Of a stretch of DNA of 64,000 nucleotides, positions 62,693 to 64,000 are shown one piece after another. Positions within the stretch are counted from its first letter, which is position 1, and the number at the start of each line of letters is the position of its first letter. Source of the stretch: CAYTPI01 sp964439625 (lineage in GTDB: Bacteria; Chloroflexota; Anaerolineae; Aggregatilineales; UBA3940); NCBI GenBank assembly GCA_964439625.1, contig CAYTPI010000019.1, positions 1 through 64,000 on the forward strand, given 5' to 3'. The position numbers and the translations under genes are program-made. Under the pieces are notes generated by a model. The model saw only the letters and a list, made by a program, of their open reading frames with translations. It did no database searches and had not been told where the DNA came from.

Positions 62693-63085
62693 CTACGAGC
62701 TTGCATCATGTGCCTCGAGTTGTCTGCGTGCATAGGCGATGGCACCATCGAGGTTGTCAAAAAATTCTAGGTGCGCCAATTGATCAAAGTGAGGCTGCAA
62801 CGTCTTGATGGCAATCGACAAAAAGGATTGATCGAAGACCAGTACAGGCCGAAAGCGTTTGTCTCTCAGCCCGCCGGACGGATCGGAGAGCATGCTGCTC
62901 GACGCGACGATGATATCCTGATAGGATGGCTTGATGTGGGTATAGTCAGAGCGACCATCCATCCCAGTCTTGATGTCATCAACTTCGCTGGCAACCGCCT
63001 CTGAGATGGTCTGATAATCAACGGGTTCGATGAAATCTAGAATAAGAATACGCGCTTGATCAAGTACGTTAACGACATATGGCAT
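62693..63085 (-). CDS. Small STAS-like protein (hypothetical)
   Basis: 130 residues, soluble. ILILDFIEPVDYQTISEAVA opens a strand-helix unit, RPVLVFDQSFLSIAIKTL is a central strand-helix pair, and the end FFDNLDGAIAYARRQ resembles the closing helix of the proteins at 35-457 and 45717-46106. The middle (DIIVASSSMLSDPSGGLRDK) is a loop absent from the others. Function is open; a signalling role by analogy. It converges with the pyruvate kinase gene with a 14-bp gap. Confidence 0.58.
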   Translation of the reverse strand: MPYVVNVLDQARILILDFIEPVDYQTISEAVASEVDDIKTGMDGRSDYTHIKPSYQDIIVASSSMLSDPSGGLRDKRFRPVLVFDQSFLSIAIKTLQPHFDQLAHLEFFDNLDGAIAYARRQLEAHDASS

Positions 63086-63137
63086 GAGTTGGCTCCCGAG
63101 TGCGGGGCGCTGTTGGCATCTTACCTAGCTTATAAGA

Positions 63138-63634
63138 TTACTGCGTCACGCTAGGCTCTGGGGGAACAACGTCAAGCTCACCGAGAAACAGCCCTAGTGA
63201 CTGTTGGTACGCAAACTGGCTGAGTTCGTCGTTCGGCTCGTACAGTCGCAAAAACGCACGATAATCATCGATAGCATCGCTCGTATTGCCCAGCTCGTCG
63301 AACGTCCGCGCTCACCAGAACAATGGCAGCGGGTTGGTTGGGTTTAGCTTGAGGGTGTCGGTCAGGTCTTCGGAGGCTTGTTCGTAGTTTCCTTTTTGGT
63401 AGTGCGCCAAACCTCGATTGTAGAGCAATTCAGAATTCTGGTCGTCCAACTCGATTGCCTCAGTTAATAGTGTAATAGAGCTGTCTCAGCATTACCTGCG
63501 TCTGCTGCTGCAAGCGCTTCAGCATTGAGGGTTAGTGGATCAGGTGTTGCCGTTGCGGTCGGAGTTGGCTCTCGTGCGGCAGCCGCGCACCCGGCAAGCA
63601 TCAAAGGCAGAAGCCAAGTAAAACGGTCGATCAT
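63138..63634 (-). pseudogene. Broken TPR lipoprotein
   Basis: From ATG 63634 the frame reads a lipoprotein signal (LLPLMLAGC, Cys16) and a Pro/Thr linker, then ALAAADAGNAETALLHY and a stop. A frame change at about 63465-63490 recovers LLTEAIELDDQNSELLYNRG, LAHYQKGNYEQASEDLTD and LKLNPTNPLPLFW, clear TPR helices, then TGA (63312-63314) where Arg (CGA) is likely, and the same frame continues ARTFDELGNTSDAIDDYRAF and FAYQQSLGLFLGEL to TAA at 63138. So it has one frameshift and one nonsense codon. The intact protein would be about 165 residues, a surface-anchored TPR scaffold. Confidence 0.8.
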
Positions 63635-63703
63635 TGTGCATCCTTCAGATGGTGTGGCGTTTACTTATTTAAGGGGCTACTCCGGCAATGCTTACGTATA
63701 AGT

Positions 63704-64000
63704 TCAGATGCTGTACTTTGGAATGCTCTCTTGTTGTAGCAACGCGCTAAGGTAGCGGTATTGTTGTTCGCTGTGATGCCGGATGTATACGAACAAAGGC
63801 AGATACATCAAAGCGATCATCAGGGCGGGCAGTACAGCCAGCAGCAGCATGGACGGGTCAAGTTGGCCCAGTTCGGCTGTCTGGCGGAGTGCTATAATCA
63901 GGATTGCTAAGGTAGTAGCACACATGCTGTACCAGCTCAGAGCAAAACCCAATAGACCACGGCTCCAGCGCACCTGCACATTGATTTGCGTACCCGCTTC
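63704..64000 (-). CDS. Membrane protein, N-terminus beyond the window
   Basis: The reading frame is open to the window edge; in the window it reads EAGTQINVQVRWSRG and then two hydrophobic helices (about LLGFALSWYSMCATTLAILII and MLLLAVLPALMIALMYLPLF) and a short tail ending in ESIPKYSI. A GTG at 63979 could start a 91-residue protein, but the upstream part looks coding, so a longer protein is likely. No family recognised. Confidence 0.5.
   Translation of the reverse strand, partial: EAGTQINVQVRWSRGLLGFALSWYSMCATTLAILIIALRQTAELGQLDPSMLLLAVLPALMIALMYLPLFVYIRHHSEQQYRYLSALLQQESIPKYSI

Overview
The window is moderately GC-rich bacterial chromosome with dense, short-spaced genes. Its content fits a Chloroflexota (Anaerolineae-like) organism: a Thermus-type long isocitrate dehydrogenase, a Rieske/cytochrome b/cytochrome c operon with a fused cytochrome b, a PATAN (DUF4388) protein with an MglA-like GTPase, several lipoproteins with Pro/Thr-rich linkers, and a large set of GT-C membrane glycosyltransferase paralogues. 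No marker gene in the window fixes the taxonomy, so this is inference. I see no tRNA, rRNA, CRISPR array, transposase or phage module.

Layout. 1-10.9 kb: single genes (STAS-like protein, SIMPL lipoprotein, orphan FtsX-type permease divergent from a TetR regulator with a 31-bp palindrome between them, SH3 lipoprotein, patatin, DUF3445 N-demethylase-like protein, isocitrate dehydrogenase). 10.9-16.7 kb: solute-binding lipoprotein, a short GT-C enzyme, a baeRF-type protein, an LtrA protein. 16.7-21.1 kb: an AraC regulator, cytochrome P450, SDR and alpha/beta hydrolase on the minus strand, with a remnant of an ADP-ribosylglycohydrolase gene in between. 21.2-22.7 kb: GTPase and PATAN protein. 22.9-26.5 kb: an unusual membrane system made of a pseudo-retropepsin/7TM protein, an ATP-grasp glutamate-ligase-like enzyme and a membrane protein with a long Asp/Glu tail, facing a single-pass protein with a repetitive extracytoplasmic domain. 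26.8-33.2 kb: asnS, phosphohexomutase, lipoprotein, HEAT protein, coaX, membrane protein. 33.3-45.5 kb: a minus-strand run of five GT-C enzymes closed by a GNAT acetyltransferase. 45.7-48.3 kb: a signalling operon whose histidine kinase is broken. 48.5-51.9 kb: the bc-type complex. 52.2-57.6 kb: a second set of GT-C-like membrane proteins with the stump of a further copy. 57.6-58.6 kb: ccmC/ccmD-like cytochrome maturation genes. 58.7-64 kb: hypothetical proteins, a NarL-type regulator, a variant pyruvate kinase, a STAS-like protein, a broken TPR lipoprotein and a partial membrane protein.

How it fits together. The bc complex and the CcmC/CcmD-like genes belong to respiratory electron transfer. 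The broken kinase carried a c-type heme sensor motif and sits beside the cytochrome operon. The many GT-C enzymes point to elaborate cell-surface glycosylation. The 23.7-26.5 kb operon is the best candidate for an uncharacterised system: a peptide-ligase family enzyme co-translated with a membrane pseudo-protease and a protein ending in a run of acidic residues. Four genes or gene stumps in the window are clearly broken (ADP-ribosylglycohydrolase, histidine kinase, GT-C stump, TPR lipoprotein), so either decay is frequent here or some lesions are sequence errors.
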